Shown: positions 23,668 through 33,154, numbered from the stretch's first letter. The stretch is 64,000 nucleotides of DNA from Kaistella montana (GCF_024436175.1 NZ_JANFQP010000001.1:1280291-1344290), one strand, 5' to 3'. Made by a program: numbers and translations. Notes: generated by a model not told the origin, from the sequence alone.

Positions 23668-25368
23668 TTATTTGGTTTTAATGGAAATTTCTTTTTTTCC
23701 GTCTTTGATGGAAATGTTCACATCCTGAAGTTTATCGAAATTTACTTTCATAGAATCGATCACCTTGTCAGCTTCTACTTTTGGCATTTTCTTTCCGTTG
23801 ATGATTACGCTGTCTTCATCATTAGAATTATACTGGATCGTAGAACCGTTGATTTTGATTTTATCTTTTTCGATCACCACACCATTGTCGTCGTCTTCGT
23901 TATCATTTCCGTCGCCATCAAGGTCGCCATCGAGGTTTACGCCGTCTTCTTTTAGTTTGAAAACTTTTGTCGACATCGGAACTACCAATTCATAATTCAC
24001 ATTATAATCGCGGAAACGGTGTGCGTAAGGATATTTCACAAAATTTGGTAAAAGGATTTTGTTGTTTTCAATTTCCACCGGAACATTCATTTGAATCGGA
24101 ACATTGTAGCCTTTTCCTTCTTTTTTAATGATTAAATATGGCGCTTTCACATCCGCTTTTCGGGTTACATTCACGTAAGGATAATCTTCTTCAAACACTT
24201 CTTTTTTGTCGGAATAAATATCGTCGTCATATCCGATGAAGTTTTGCGGAATCACCACCTGTTTTACATCGACATATAAGCTGTCGGAAGTCGTATTGAT
24301 TGCTACGTTTTCAGTATCTTCTTTATGACCTTTATAAATCATATCTTTTTTCGCCATGTTGATTCCGAAATAAGTTCCGAATGCCAAAAGGATCAAAAAT
24401 AAAGCTCCGACTACATATCCTACGTTTCTTAATTGGGTTTTTGGTGAAATTAATTTAATCGAAAGCAAGCTGAACAATAATGCAGGAATCAGGGTTCCAA
24501 TCAGCATCATTCCGTATAAAACATTGCTCATTCCATCGTCTTCAAAGAGGAAATTGAATTCTCTCATCGGCGAAAAATCTGTGGCCCCACCGAATAATCC
24601 GAAGATGAAAAACGCGCCAATGATACAAGCAACTGCCATGAAAGCGAAAATACTTCCTAAAATATAACGGAACACGTTCCATAAACCGCTTCCTGCATTG
24701 TTGATATAAGGTTTATTTTCGTTGTAAATCTCGCCTACTCTTTGGGTAGATTCGTTTGCAAACTGCACCAATTTGTTGGATTCATTTTTTAAATTATCAA
24801 AGTTCATCGGCTTTCCCTTCATTTTCAAAAAATCCGTTGCAGTTTCCGCTTTTGGCAAAACGATCCAAAGGATTACATAAATTAAAATGATTAATGAAGT
24901 AGAAATTGCTGCAGTGAAGACTCCTAAAATTGCGATTCCAAGCCAAATTGCGCGCATCGCACTGATATCCATTCCAACATAATGAGCCAAACCTGCACAA
25001 ACTCCAGCGATTTTTTGTTTCTCCGGGTCACGGAAAAGTTGTTTTTGCCCGTTAGTTCCGGTAGATTTATTTTCATTTCTGGAAGTTTTTTCAGAAAAGT
25101 AAGCTTCTTCTTGCTCTTCGATTTGCTCAGGTTTTCCGATTTGCGAGATTACTTTTTCCACATCAGCATCGTTAATCACTTCGCGTTTTCCTAAAGTATC
25201 TTTGAAGATTTCCACCATTCTGATTTCGATATCGTGCATTACCTCATCTGCTTCGTTGGCATCCAAAGAGCTGCGAAGTGCTGATAAATAATCGCTTAAT
25301 TTAATATATGCGTGTTCCTCAATGGTGAAAGAGAAACCGGCGAGTCCTATTGAGAGTGTCTTGTTCAT
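23668..25368 (-). CDS. PspC-domain membrane protein with C-terminal extracytoplasmic region
   Basis: This 566-residue protein has a soluble N-terminal region (1-105, charged, with EADEVMHDIEIRMVEIFKD), then a PspC domain (about 108-170: QLFRDPEKQKIAGVCAGLAHYVGMD followed by a transmembrane segment). Three to four more hydrophobic segments follow near 235, 285 and 325. A C-terminal beta-rich region carries an Asp-rich stretch (DLDGDGNDNEDDDNG). The PspC domain is named after phage-shock protein C. It lies 4 bases after a PadR regulator gene, a common pairing in Bacteroidota, and is presumably under its control in cell-envelope stress. Confidence 0.86.
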   Translation of the reverse strand: MNKTLSIGLAGFSFTIEEHAYIKLSDYLSALRSSLDANEADEVMHDIEIRMVEIFKDTLGKREVINDADVEKVISQIGKPEQIEEQEEAYFSEKTSRNENKSTGTNGQKQLFRDPEKQKIAGVCAGLAHYVGMDISAMRAIWLGIAILGVFTAAISTSLIILIYVILWIVLPKAETATDFLKMKGKPMNFDNLKNESNKLVQFANESTQRVGEIYNENKPYINNAGSGLWNVFRYILGSIFAFMAVACIIGAFFIFGLFGGATDFSPMREFNFLFEDDGMSNVLYGMMLIGTLIPALLFSLLSIKLISPKTQLRNVGYVVGALFLILLAFGTYFGINMAKKDMIYKGHKEDTENVAINTTSDSLYVDVKQVVIPQNFIGYDDDIYSDKKEVFEEDYPYVNVTRKADVKAPYLIIKKEGKGYNVPIQMNVPVEIENNKILLPNFVKYPYAHRFRDYNVNYELVVPMSTKVFKLKEDGVNLDGDLDGDGNDNEDDDNGVVIEKDKIKINGSTIQYNSNDEDSVIINGKKMPKVEADKVIDSMKVNFDKLQDVNISIKDGKKEISIKTK

Positions 25369-25372
25369 GGTA

Positions 25373-25744
25373 TTAAGTATTTGGTTGGAACGCGCTTTCA
25401 GGTGCGCCCGTCGGATTATTGTTTTTAGTAATTTGGTTTACAGATTCGGTCAGTTCATTCCAAGTATTGAGTAGTTCCGCGAGAAAAAGTTTGCCTTTTT
25501 CGGTAATCTGATAGTATTTTCTTGGTGGTCCGCCGGTAGATTCTTCCCATCGGTACGAGAGGAATTCGCCGTTTTTCAATCTTGTTAGCAGAGGGTAAAG
25601 GGTACCTTCCACCACATCCAGTTTTCCTTTTTTGAGTTCATCAATCAAGTCGGAAACGTACATTTCTTTTCGATCGATGAGGCTCAAAATACAGAATTCC
25701 AGAATTCCTTTTCGCATTTGCGCTTTGGTGTTTTCTGTGTTCAT
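25373..25744 (-). CDS. PadR-family transcriptional regulator
   Basis: This 123-residue protein is a PadR winged helix-turn-helix: QMRKGILEFCILSLI, MYVSDLIDELKKGKLDVVEGTLYPLLTRLKNGEFLSYRWEES, and GPPRKYYQITEKGK form the recognition helix and wing. It is a short form with a small C-terminal dimerisation helix. PadR proteins are usually repressors of the adjacent operon, here the PspC-domain gene (gap 4 bases), and so probably autoregulate. Confidence 0.93.
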   Translation of the reverse strand: MNTENTKAQMRKGILEFCILSLIDRKEMYVSDLIDELKKGKLDVVEGTLYPLLTRLKNGEFLSYRWEESTGGPPRKYYQITEKGKLFLAELLNTWNELTESVNQITKNNNPTGAPESAFQPNT

Positions 25745-25820
25745 ATTATTTGAGGTTATTAATTGGTTTTTTTTGTAAAAATCATTCAGAACTTCTATTC
25801 AGAATCTCATTCTTACAATG

Positions 25821-25828
25821 CAAAGATA
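25821..25828 (-). promoter_or_regulatory. Putative -7 box TATCTTTG(C) for the padR-pspC operon
   Basis: A perfect TAnnTTTGC on the minus strand; a TTG 21 bases upstream may be the -33 element. Imperfect dyads of the TGCA/ATAT type surround it and could be PadR-binding sites. The leader is about 75 bases. Confidence 0.55.
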
Positions 25829-25964
25829 TAAAATAAGTTTAGTAATATGCAATACAAAGTAGTGAAATTTTTAAAAATATTTTCTGTAAAAATTTAATAA
25901 ACTTCAAAAATCACTTTAATGATGGGCTTTCTCATGATATTATTAATTGAAAATAAATTAAAAA

Positions 25965-25990
25965 AATCCGCTTCATTGCTGAAACGGATT
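25965..25990 (-). terminator. Unassigned intrinsic-terminator-like hairpin
   Basis: An 11-bp stem with one mismatch (AATCCGCTTCA/TGAAACGGATT, loop TTGC); read on the minus strand it ends in seven T residues. No minus-strand gene lies just upstream of it, so what it terminates is unclear. Confidence 0.5.
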
Positions 25991-26088
25991 GGATTTTACT
26001 AGAGAAATACAAATAATATAATGTCAAAACTGTTTAAATACTCATTTCATTAAAAAAAAATAACGACTAAATAAAGAATCTCTACAAA

Positions 26089-26116
26089 TTGATGTCATTC
26101 TAAACAATTACATTTG
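26089..26116 (+). promoter_or_regulatory. Promoter for the dicarboxylate/amino-acid symporter
   Basis: TACATTTGC at 26109-26117 is a consensus -7 box, with TTG at 26089-26091, 17 bases upstream. The ATG at 26137 follows after 20 bases. Confidence 0.55.
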
Positions 26117-26136
26117 CAACGATAAATTTTGTACTT

Positions 26137-27366
26137 ATGAAACAATTAATAAAAAATTATTCGGGAATTATTCTTCTAATCATCGGAATTACTGCCGGAA
26201 GTTTTATCGGAATTTTCTTTCCAAAAGCTGTTGATTACCTTAAACCACTTGGCGATATTTTCCTTAATTTATTGTTTGTAAGTGTAGTTCCGCTGGTTTT
26301 TTTCGCGGTTTCCAATTCCATCGCATCGCTCGAGGAGCAATCGAAATTTGGAAAAATTATTTTCTCAATGATTTTTACATTTCTACTGTTCATCATTATT
26401 GCAGCGCTTTTTACAATTTGCGCGGTTTATTTTTTCCCAACTGAAGCATTGCCTTCTACTTCCAAAGAAATCCTGGAAACCGGCAACGATTCAACTTGGG
26501 GCGACCGAATTGTGAGTTTCTTCACGGTTGGCGAATTCAACGAACTTTTTTCAAGAAAAAACATGCTTGCTTTATTGATTTTTGCATTTCTCACAGGAAC
26601 TGCAGCCCGAAAAACCGGCGAAGCAGGAAAACATTTCACCTTTTTTCTCGCTTCCGGTTACGAAGTGATGAAAGAACTTTTATTATTAGTAATGAAGGCT
26701 GCTCCGATTGGTTTAGGCGCATATTTCGCTTATCAGGTTGCGACGGTCGGACCTCAACTTTTCGGATTTTATGCTAAACCGCTTGGTTTGTATTACGCAG
26801 CCGGTGTGGTTTATTTTCTTGTATTTTTCTCGATTTATGCGTTCGCAGCAAAAGGAAAAGATGGCGTAAAAATATTCTGGAAAAACAATATTTACCCGAG
26901 TTTAACAGCAATTTCCACTTGCAGTAGTTTTGCTACAATGCCCGCAAATCTTCAGGCAGCCGCAAGAATTGGCGTTCCCGATGCCATCGCCAATATTGTA
27001 ATTCCGATTGGAAGTACTTTGCACAAAAACGGTTCGTCGATGTCTTCCATTATTAAAATTTATGTGGCATTTCTCATCATCGGGCGTGATTTTTTCGATC
27101 CGATGAATTTGCTTTTGGCTTTAGGAATCACGATTTTCGTGAGCATTGTTGCAGGCGGAATCCCGAATGGTGGCTACATCGGCGAAATGCTGATGATTTC
27201 GGTGTACCAACTTCCCGTGGAAGCCATTCCGGCGGTGATGATTATCGGAACTTTGGTTGATCCGTTGGCTACCGTTCTCAATTCTACCGGAGACACTGTT
27301 GCCGCAATGTTTGTCACCAAAATTTCCGGAGAAAAATTTCAAGAACCAAAGGAATTTGCGGTTTAA
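26137..27366 (+). CDS. Dicarboxylate/amino acid:cation symporter (DAACS/SLC1 family)
   Basis: This 409-residue inner-membrane transporter has about eight hydrophobic helices and two re-entrant loops. The first loop motif is AISTCSSFATMP (matching the serine-rich TSSSxATLP of glutamate carriers), and the conserved TM7 zone reads IGSTLHKNGSSMSS. Proteins of this family take up glutamate, aspartate, or C4-dicarboxylates with H+ or Na+. Members with variant TM7/TM8 motifs transport other amino acids, so the substrate is open. Single gene with its own promoter. Confidence 0.9.
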   Translation: MKQLIKNYSGIILLIIGITAGSFIGIFFPKAVDYLKPLGDIFLNLLFVSVVPLVFFAVSNSIASLEEQSKFGKIIFSMIFTFLLFIIIAALFTICAVYFFPTEALPSTSKEILETGNDSTWGDRIVSFFTVGEFNELFSRKNMLALLIFAFLTGTAARKTGEAGKHFTFFLASGYEVMKELLLLVMKAAPIGLGAYFAYQVATVGPQLFGFYAKPLGLYYAAGVVYFLVFFSIYAFAAKGKDGVKIFWKNNIYPSLTAISTCSSFATMPANLQAAARIGVPDAIANIVIPIGSTLHKNGSSMSSIIKIYVAFLIIGRDFFDPMNLLLALGITIFVSIVAGGIPNGGYIGEMLMISVYQLPVEAIPAVMIIGTLVDPLATVLNSTGDTVAAMFVTKISGEKFQEPKEFAV

Positions 27367-27475
27367 ATTAAAAATTCAATAAGAAAATAGATATTCTCAT
27401 TTTAAAAATCTAAAAAAAAATACGCATATTTGAAATACAATAAATATTCAAAAATTTACCAATAACCATTTCTTT

Positions 27476-28249
27476 ATGAAAAAAAATTATTTTTTGTGTG
27501 CGCTATTCATTCTTTCTTTAATAAGTTGTGATTTCATCAATGATTCAATGACTTATAAAGATAAAACCAAAAATTTTGTTGAAGCATTGATGAGCAAAGA
27601 TTACGATAATTGTATTAACATGATGGCGATGAATCATGAATCAGCAAAAAACACAAATATTGATTCTTTAAAACTCGGTTTAGAACAATTTAGAGCTTTG
27701 ATAGGAAGTAATTTTGGAGATAAAAATTTTGAATATTCATTAATGAAATCTGAAAAAAAACGTTCTACCATAAAAAGTGAAAATACTCCTCCTAATACAA
27801 CTCTTGCTCTTGTTGAATTTTCAAATGAAAAAGACCTTGGTGTATTTCAAGTTTTATTTGATGATAAATCAAAAAAAATACTCAATATCAACACGCTTGA
27901 AATAAAAAAGCCCAAACCTAATATGACACTCTTTTGGTTATTTGGTATTTTCCCTATAATTGTTTTGGCTTTTAATATTTATGTCATCACCCAAATCAAA
28001 AAAAGTAATTTGACGAAAAAGTGGTTAAAATATATCGCTGTAATTGTTCTGAATGTTCCCGCAATCTCTTATGCCGCAGTAGATGGCATTTCATTTAAAC
28101 TACTGAATTTTCAAATATTATTTGGAGTCGGATTTTCAATGATGGGATATTTAGATTCTGTTTGGACATTTGGAATTCCTTTAGGTGGAATTTATTGGCT
28201 ATATAAACTTAAACAAAATAAATTATCGCCTACCGATGCAACTGTTTAA
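27476..28249 (+). CDS. Putative lipoprotein with C-terminal membrane helices, function unknown
   Basis: This 257-residue protein has a lipoprotein signal with lipobox LISC (C18). Residues 30-145 are soluble and helical then beta (VEALMSKDYDNCINMMAMNHESA..., similar in style to DUF4878/NTF2-like modules, not proven). Residues 150-250 hold three or four hydrophobic helices (LFWLFGIFPIIVLAF, YIAVIVLNVPAISYAAV, ILFGVGFSMMGYL). Lipid anchor plus several membrane helices is an odd combination, so the N-terminus could instead be a plain signal anchor. No homologue recognised. Confidence 0.7.
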   Translation: MKKNYFLCALFILSLISCDFINDSMTYKDKTKNFVEALMSKDYDNCINMMAMNHESAKNTNIDSLKLGLEQFRALIGSNFGDKNFEYSLMKSEKKRSTIKSENTPPNTTLALVEFSNEKDLGVFQVLFDDKSKKILNINTLEIKKPKPNMTLFWLFGIFPIIVLAFNIYVITQIKKSNLTKKWLKYIAVIVLNVPAISYAAVDGISFKLLNFQILFGVGFSMMGYLDSVWTFGIPLGGIYWLYKLKQNKLSPTDATV

Positions 28250-28269
28250 TAACTAATAACATCAAATTA

Positions 28270-28297
28270 AAAAGCCGCTTCAACTGAAACGGCTTTT
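28270..28297. terminator. Bidirectional terminator between the lipoprotein and HMG-CoA synthase genes
   Basis: A 13-bp stem with one mismatch (AAAAGCCGCTTCA/TGAAACGGCTTTT) and a 2-base loop, flanked by A and T runs. It serves the convergent genes on both sides. Confidence 0.75.
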
Positions 28298-28316
28298 GTC
28301 TTTTTCAAACTAAAAA

Positions 28317-29642
28317 TTATTGAAAATCATAAAATCTTGCTCCCAAAGAAAGCGGATTTTCGGTTTCGATACTTTTTAGTCCAAATCCTTTATAATTCGG
28401 ATTTACCGATGATTTCAATTGTTTTCGGTGGAGTTTTTCGTAGGTTTCAAAATCAATGGCTTTTCTGTTTTTTAAACTTTCAAAAATGTTCCATTTCTGC
28501 ACCGCTTCTTTCCAAGATTCCCCTACTTTTCCGGTAAAAACTTTCGCTTTCGAACCGCTTCCGTAGGCTAAAAATCCGATTTTTTGATCTTCTAAATTTT
28601 CATTTTCATCGTAGCTCACTTGCATCGCAGAAAGCAAAGCCATGAAAATTGAAGCCGTGTACATATTTCCAACTTCCGAGGAAGCGCGCTGCGAAGGTTC
28701 TATTTTTTCATTAATAAATTTCAAATAATCTTCGGATTTCGCAACCGCTTTTTGCTCTTCAGGACTTTGGTAAGAAAGTCCGTTTTCCGAGCTGTAAATT
28801 TCGGTAAAAACCCTTTTTCCATGAAACGCATACGGCAAATGAAAAATTAGGTAACGCCAGTTTTCATAAGGTTTTTCGATTCCTGTTTGTTCTTTGTAAT
28901 GTTCGTAAGCTTCGCGAATTCTGTCCTGATAACATTGGTTGGAATATTGTCCATCGAAAACCGGTTCATCGGTAAAAATCTCGATTTTATCGGGCATAAA
29001 TTCTGTTGCTGAACTTAAATCGGATTTTAAAGCATTTCTTCTTGGTTTAAAAAAGTCGAAAACGCTTTCTGTAGCAACTCCGTAAGTATTTTCAATCTCT
29101 AAAAGTCGAGGATTATCGGACAAAAGAAGCGCCACCGCACCACCGCCTTGAGTATATTCTCCGGAACTTGCCAATTCGTATTTTGCATAATCGGAAGCGA
29201 TAACAACTGCTTTTTTTCCGGGATTTGCTCTGCAAAAATCAATGCAATTTTGCAACGCATCCACCGCGCCTACACAAGCGAAAGTCATATCAACCACATC
29301 ACAATTTTTGAAACAACGTTTTCCGAAATCTTTTTCCAAAACAGTTTCTACCATTTGCATCGCGAAGGTTGCGGTTGGTTTTGCTGCATCGATCGCACTT
29401 TCAGTTCCAAGGTAAATTCGGGAAATATCTTTCGGGTTGAGTTGATTATCTTTAATGAGTTTTAGCAAAGCTTCAGCTGCGAAAGTTGCAGCATCTTCGT
29501 GGACATCCGGAAAAGCCATTTTATGTAAACCGAGTCCTTTCTCGAGTTTTGCGGGTTCAATATTTCTTTTTTCTGCTAAATCCTTGATTTCCAAATAAAG
29601 GGAAGGAACGTGGAAGCTTGCCGCCTCAATACCATAAATCAT
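28317..29642 (-). CDS. Hydroxymethylglutaryl-CoA synthase family protein
   Basis: This 441-residue thiolase-fold enzyme condenses acetyl-CoA with acetoacetyl-CoA to HMG-CoA. The general acid/base Glu is E81 (GTESAID) and the acylated cysteine is C123 (MTFACVGAVDAL). The C-terminal half carries the His-containing segment LIFHLPYAFHGK. It is the first committed enzyme of the mevalonate route to isoprenoids, which parts of the Flavobacteriia use. No other mevalonate genes are in view. A PksG-like role cannot be excluded, but there is no polyketide context. Confidence 0.88.
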   Translation of the reverse strand: MIYGIEAASFHVPSLYLEIKDLAEKRNIEPAKLEKGLGLHKMAFPDVHEDAATFAAEALLKLIKDNQLNPKDISRIYLGTESAIDAAKPTATFAMQMVETVLEKDFGKRCFKNCDVVDMTFACVGAVDALQNCIDFCRANPGKKAVVIASDYAKYELASSGEYTQGGGAVALLLSDNPRLLEIENTYGVATESVFDFFKPRRNALKSDLSSATEFMPDKIEIFTDEPVFDGQYSNQCYQDRIREAYEHYKEQTGIEKPYENWRYLIFHLPYAFHGKRVFTEIYSSENGLSYQSPEEQKAVAKSEDYLKFINEKIEPSQRASSEVGNMYTASIFMALLSAMQVSYDENENLEDQKIGFLAYGSGSKAKVFTGKVGESWKEAVQKWNIFESLKNRKAIDFETYEKLHRKQLKSSVNPNYKGFGLKSIETENPLSLGARFYDFQ

Positions 29643-29691
29643 ACTGCTTAATTTTTAAACAAATTTCTGAAAAATATCTTCCACTGAAAAA

Positions 29692-29719
29692 TAAAAAAGC
29701 CAGAACTATAAGCTCCGGC
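29692..29719 (-). terminator. Intrinsic terminator after the M1 aminopeptidase
   Basis: On the minus strand GCCGGAGC/GTTCTGGC forms an 8-bp stem with two G-U pairs and a 5-base loop, followed by six T residues. It lies 26 bases beyond the stop at 29745. Confidence 0.7.
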
Positions 29720-29744
29720 AAAAAAATTATGGGTAAAATAGGAA

Positions 29745-32258
29745 TTATTTGTATGCTTCAATCGTTTTATTGAGCGCATCAACTTGTTGATTGATGGTTG
29801 GGCTTGAAGGATTTGCTTTTAAAACATTCATTTTTTTGGCAAGACCATCTTTCAAGATTTGCACAATCATCATTTTCGCTTGAGGATTCTGACCGATTTG
29901 GCTTTTCACTTGAGTTAAAACCTTAGTCAAATTCTGAGTTGCTTTTAAATTATCGGAACTCATAATCCAGTTAAATCCATCTTCGGCTGCTGCTCCCAAT
30001 TCCGGATTCTGAAATTTAAGGAACGGGTAGAAAGCAGCTGTAGAAGCAATTGCAGGCATTTGTTTCTCGATTTTGTTTTTCACGATCACCGGTAAAAGTT
30101 CAGCAATTAAATCATCACTTGCACCTTCCAAATCGATTTTTTCAGCTAAAGAAGCCACTTTCGCAGGATCGATTACTGAAATTCCGCTGAGCGAACTTCC
30201 TTTTACAGAATTGGAAACTGCATTCATTCCTTTTTCGAAAAGTGGAAGATATTTTTTGTCTTTTGTTTTTGCTAAAGCTGAAATCGCAGCACTTTGAACC
30301 AAAGTTTTCGGGTTGTTGGAAGCCATTTTTTCCACTTCCGAAAGCGCAGCTTTTGCTTGGTCAGGTTTTGAAAGATCTAATCCGCTCAATGCTTTCATTC
30401 TAATTCTGAAGTTGGAATCTTTCAACGCAGCCACCAAAGTTTTTAGCGAAGCCGGGTTTACTCCTTTATTTTCCACGGCATTTTCTACTGCTTTATATCT
30501 GCTCAAAAATTCTTTAGAGTTGGAATATTGCGTAAAATATTGTTCCGGGGTTTTGGTTTCGGTAAATTCTGCCAACAAAATTCCATCTGCATTAATGTTT
30601 ACAAAATCAGGATTTTTGGAAACTTGGAAAGTGAAATCGTTCTTTTCTTTCGCCGAAACCCAAACATTTTTTCGGGTTGGTTTTCCGTTTTCATACACAT
30701 CAATCGCCAATGGAAACTGAAAATTTTCACCCAATTGATTTTGGTTAATCGTAATCGTCACCATTTTTTTCACTGGTTCAAACGATGTAGTGTAAGAAAT
30801 TTTCGGATGGTTACTTCCGTAATACCACTGATTGAAGAACCAATTGAGATCTTTCCCGGAAACTTTTTCCAATGAAAGTCGAAGTTGTTGCGCTTCTCCG
30901 GTTCCGTATTCATTGGTTTTTAAATAATCATTTAATCCCGCAAAAAACGCATCATCACCCAAATAATTTCTGAGCATGTGAAGAATTGAGCCTCCTTTGT
31001 TGTAAGAAACTCCGTCGAACATATCTTCTCGCGAATGATAATCGAATCTCACCAAATCTTTGGAAACATTAGATGGATCGCGGAAATAGCCTTCAGCAGC
31101 TTTCATCAAAGTATAATCGGCGAAATCTTTTCCGTATTTGTATTCATTCCAAAGATATTCGGAATAATTGGCGAAAGATTCATTAACAGTAAGATTGCTC
31201 CAGCTTTCGGCAGTGACCAAATCGCCAAACCAATGGTGGAAAAGCTCGTGAGAAATCACATCTTCCCATTTATTTTCATCGATTAAATCGCCAGGTTTTT
31301 GTTGTGCAGATTCTTGATGAAGCACCGCTGTAGTGTTTTCCATCGCTCCGGAAACATAATCTCGGGCGGTAATTTGCGAATATTTAGACCAAGGATAATC
31401 GTAATTCAGTTTTTTCGAAAAGAATTCGATCATTTCCGGCGTATTTCCAAAAATTTGTTTTGCGTACGGTTCGTATTCTTTTTCTACGTAATAATCAACC
31501 GGAATATTTCTCCATTTATCCTTTACCACAGCGTAATCGCCAACTCCCATGAAGAATAAATACGGGGCGTGTTTTTTGTCCATCACCCAATGATCGGTGC
31601 GCAATCCGTTGCTTTCTTTAGTGGAAGATTTCATCAACCCGTTGGATAAAGTCACGTATTTATCGGGAACGGTCATGTAGATTTCCTGAGTGGTTTTTTG
31701 GTTCGGTTTATCGATGGTTGGGAACCAAGCTGAGCTGGCTTCCGTTTCGCCTTGAGTCCAGATTTGTGTAGGTTTGTCGGCATCTTTTCCTTGCGCATTC
31801 ACGAAGTAAAGTCCTTTTGCATCGCTAATTGCGGCGCTTCCTTTTTGGGTAACTTCGTTCGGACGAGCCGTATATTTGATGTAAACGGTGTAATCCTGAT
31901 TTCGGTTATAGGTTTTGTCTAAATTAATTTTTAGAATATCGTTTTGATAATCGTATTTCAAAGGCGTTTTCGAACCGTTTTTATCCAAAGCTACTTCGTG
32001 AATCAACATTGCTTTCGCATCCAAAACTAAAGAATCAGACGGGTAAAAATATGGACTTGCGGTCAACCATTCTTCGCCGTTCATTTGCTCTTTTGCATAA
32101 TCGAAATTCACTTTCAATTTCGTATGTTTCAGTTCGGTCGATTTGGTGTGGGTTTGTTGATAGACTTTTGCTCTTCCGGAAGTTTCGGTTTGCGCTATAG
32201 CAAAATTTGAATTAAATACCGCAGCCAAAAGCAACACGGAAATGATTACTTTCTTCAT
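29745..32258 (-). CDS. M1-family metallo-aminopeptidase, secreted
   Basis: This 837-residue zinc aminopeptidase has a signal peptide (about 1-22, ending in AIAQ). The exopeptidase motif GAMEN precedes the zinc site: H337-E-x-x-H341 with the third ligand E360 (NESFANYSEY). The N-terminal beta domain, thermolysin-like catalytic core, and C-terminal helical HEAT-like repeats (LKTLVAALKDSNFRIRMKALS...) are all present. It probably removes N-terminal residues from peptides in the periplasm or outside the cell. Own terminator downstream. Confidence 0.93.
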   Translation of the reverse strand: MKKVIISVLLLAAVFNSNFAIAQTETSGRAKVYQQTHTKSTELKHTKLKVNFDYAKEQMNGEEWLTASPYFYPSDSLVLDAKAMLIHEVALDKNGSKTPLKYDYQNDILKINLDKTYNRNQDYTVYIKYTARPNEVTQKGSAAISDAKGLYFVNAQGKDADKPTQIWTQGETEASSAWFPTIDKPNQKTTQEIYMTVPDKYVTLSNGLMKSSTKESNGLRTDHWVMDKKHAPYLFFMGVGDYAVVKDKWRNIPVDYYVEKEYEPYAKQIFGNTPEMIEFFSKKLNYDYPWSKYSQITARDYVSGAMENTTAVLHQESAQQKPGDLIDENKWEDVISHELFHHWFGDLVTAESWSNLTVNESFANYSEYLWNEYKYGKDFADYTLMKAAEGYFRDPSNVSKDLVRFDYHSREDMFDGVSYNKGGSILHMLRNYLGDDAFFAGLNDYLKTNEYGTGEAQQLRLSLEKVSGKDLNWFFNQWYYGSNHPKISYTTSFEPVKKMVTITINQNQLGENFQFPLAIDVYENGKPTRKNVWVSAKEKNDFTFQVSKNPDFVNINADGILLAEFTETKTPEQYFTQYSNSKEFLSRYKAVENAVENKGVNPASLKTLVAALKDSNFRIRMKALSGLDLSKPDQAKAALSEVEKMASNNPKTLVQSAAISALAKTKDKKYLPLFEKGMNAVSNSVKGSSLSGISVIDPAKVASLAEKIDLEGASDDLIAELLPVIVKNKIEKQMPAIASTAAFYPFLKFQNPELGAAAEDGFNWIMSSDNLKATQNLTKVLTQVKSQIGQNPQAKMMIVQILKDGLAKKMNVLKANPSSPTINQQVDALNKTIEAYK

Positions 32259-32279
32259 ATTATTTTTATACTTTTTGAT

Positions 32280-32882
32280 TTATTTTTTAATTTGATGATG
32301 ATTTCTATTTAAAATACTGTCTAATTTTTCAAAATCATCCCCTTGTCCAAAATTTTCTGTGTTTACAATGGATCCCACAATATGATATTGATGGCAATCG
32401 AAACAAATCTTAGCGAAACCAATATTCTTATTATCTTTTTTAAAAACCAAAATATCTCTGAAAATAGGAATACAAGCGAAATCTATTCTTTCCTGTTCAG
32501 TTTTTTCAACAAAAATTTTATTTAAATCTTCGAAATTTGCAGGAGCTATCTGATATTTTTTGAAGCCGAACTTATTAAAATCTTTTATAAAATCTATATC
32601 AGCAATGGTTTTGGGAAATTCATCATTAAGAATTATATCAGATTTTTGCTGAGAAAGTCTAGTAGAATTTTCATCCATTAATTTCATTGCATCTTCTTCG
32701 CTAATTTCTATGGAATAATAATCTACTTCGTCAAAATCAAAAAACTTTTGGCCATATTCAACTTTTTTATTTTGCATAGTTAAACTTTGCAGATTTTGAT
32801 TTGAATCTGTATTTGAAATATTTTCCTTGCAACCAATGATGGTAAAAAAAAATGATAATAAAATAGAATTGAATTTATTCAT
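32280..32882 (-). CDS. Putative lipoprotein, function unknown
   Basis: This 200-residue protein has a lipoprotein signal (lipobox IIGC, C18). The body is rich in acidic residues and has a CFDCHQYHIVGS segment near residue 160 with two cysteines and two histidines. No family recognised. It begins 4 bases after a small antitoxin-like gene, so the two are probably co-transcribed. At that position in the neighbouring locus an antitoxin paralogue is followed by a toxin, so a relation to the antitoxin is possible but unproven. Confidence 0.7.
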   Translation of the reverse strand: MNKFNSILLSFFFTIIGCKENISNTDSNQNLQSLTMQNKKVEYGQKFFDFDEVDYYSIEISEEDAMKLMDENSTRLSQQKSDIILNDEFPKTIADIDFIKDFNKFGFKKYQIAPANFEDLNKIFVEKTEQERIDFACIPIFRDILVFKKDNKNIGFAKICFDCHQYHIVGSIVNTENFGQGDDFEKLDSILNRNHHQIKK

Positions 32883-32886
32883 AAAA

Positions 32887-33114
32887 TTACTTCTTTTTTG
32901 GACTCAAAAAAATATCGAAAACATCATTCACGATACTTTCATATTCTCCTTTTTTCAGTTGTTCTTTGCTTTTGGCAAAAGCTTTTTTCAGGTCGCTTTC
33001 TGCATTTTCATCATCGATGATTTCTACAGATTTAATGCCTTTAATTTGAAGCAAAAGTTCCGTCAATTTTTCGAAACTGGCGTTTTCATCAAGATGTACT
33101 TTTAATGATTTCAT
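32887..33114 (-). CDS. Small antitoxin-like protein without a partner toxin
   Basis: This 75-residue protein starts MKSLKVHLDEN. Its core LLLQIKGIKSVEI is nearly the same as LLTQIKGIKSVQV in the antitoxin at 33497-33739, and both have a beta strand, an acidic helix, and a short C-terminal helix with EYE/NYQ before a final VFDIF/LLDQIF segment. So the two are likely paralogues. Here no toxin follows; the next gene, 4 bases on, encodes a lipoprotein. A stretch of 74 bases with a small hairpin separates it from the upstream toxin gene. Confidence 0.65.
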   Translation of the reverse strand: MKSLKVHLDENASFEKLTELLLQIKGIKSVEIIDDENAESDLKKAFAKSKEQLKKGEYESIVNDVFDIFLSPKKK

Positions 33115-33154
33115 TGCGTAATAAGTCTTATAATTTCAGGAAAAGTTACAAAAT

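Larger units (their letters stand above)
25745..26136. other. 392-base divergent intergenic region
   Basis: It holds a -7 box for the padR operon (25821-25828), an unassigned terminator-like hairpin pointing to the minus strand (25965-25990), and a -33/-7 pair for the symporter (26089-26116). No coding frame is supported. Confidence 0.6.
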
